This document shows, piece by piece, positions 35,663 through 35,992 of a stretch of 35,992 bases of DNA (its first letter is position 1; every line of letters begins with the position of its first letter). The notes beneath the pieces were generated by a model. It made no database searches, had not been told where the DNA came from, and worked only from the letters and a program-made list of their open reading frames with translations. A program made the translations under genes and the position numbers. The stretch is from assembly GCA_003251275.1 (NCBI GenBank), contig QKGJ01000393.1, positions 1 through 35,992 of the forward strand, written 5' to 3'. The stretch is from Ignavibacteria bacterium (lineage in GTDB: Bacteria > Bacteroidota > Ignavibacteria > UBA10030 > UBA6906).

Positions 35663-35992
35663 ATGATCGGTCAGACAATATCAAACTATGAAATACTCGA
35701 AAAACTGGGTGAAGGAGGGATGGGCGTCGTCTACAAAGCCCAGGATACCAAGCTCGACCGTCTTGTGGCGCTCAAATTCCTACCCTCACATCTCTCCGCA
35801 TCGGAGGAGGACAAAGCGCGATTCATTCAGGAAGCAAAAGCCGCCTCGGCGATGAACCATCCGAATATTTGCACCATCTACTCCATGGATGAGTATGAAG
35901 GGCAGCTGTTTATTGCAATGGAGTTTGTCGACGGTCAATCCCTGCGGGAAAAGCAAAAATCGGTCAGCTTTAAGCAGGCAATCGACATAGGT
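35663..35992 (+). CDS. N-terminal 110 codons of a further Ser/Thr kinase (group A-like), truncated by window end
   Basis: [110 protein letters not shown], open to the end. Confidence 0.93.
   Translation, partial: MIGQTISNYEILEKLGEGGMGVVYKAQDTKLDRLVALKFLPSHLSASEEDKARFIQEAKAASAMNHPNICTIYSMDEYEGQLFIAMEFVDGQSLREKQKSVSFKQAIDIG

Noticed and set aside
1-35992. Mobile element, CRISPR, tRNA or rRNA content
   Set aside because: No transposase or integrase motifs, no regularly spaced short repeats and no recognisable tRNA/rRNA sequence; repetition in the window is explained by kinase paralogy.

Overview
The window is an almost fully coding, entirely + strand tandem array of Hanks-type (PknB-like) Ser/Thr protein kinases. 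Eleven kinase domains are directly visible: ten genes starting in the window and readable through their catalytic core, and one cut by the right edge. A further C-terminal beta-propeller fragment at the left edge probably belongs to a twelfth. Nearly every kinase begins M(I/V)GQ-(T/A)-(I/V)-(S/L/A)HYKI-(L/I)-(E/D)K-(L/I)-GEGGMG, followed by a kinase domain, a linker, one TM helix (except the gene at 30127) and a variable C-terminal module. That module is either a TolB/WD40-like (WSPDGK) propeller or a TolB_N/FlgO-like plus TPR module. Between the kinases lie a secreted BNR/sortilin-like propeller protein, a DUF2652-like class III cyclase-homology + SRPBCC protein, a secreted amidohydrolase, a lone PAS protein and an 86-aa uncharacterised protein. 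I also found two decayed C-terminal relics of TPR-type kinase genes in the two largest intergenic gaps (26421-26533 and about 35281-35658), which suggests birth-and-death evolution of the array. No tRNA, rRNA, CRISPR or transposase was recognised. All family calls are by eye from motifs; no database search was run.
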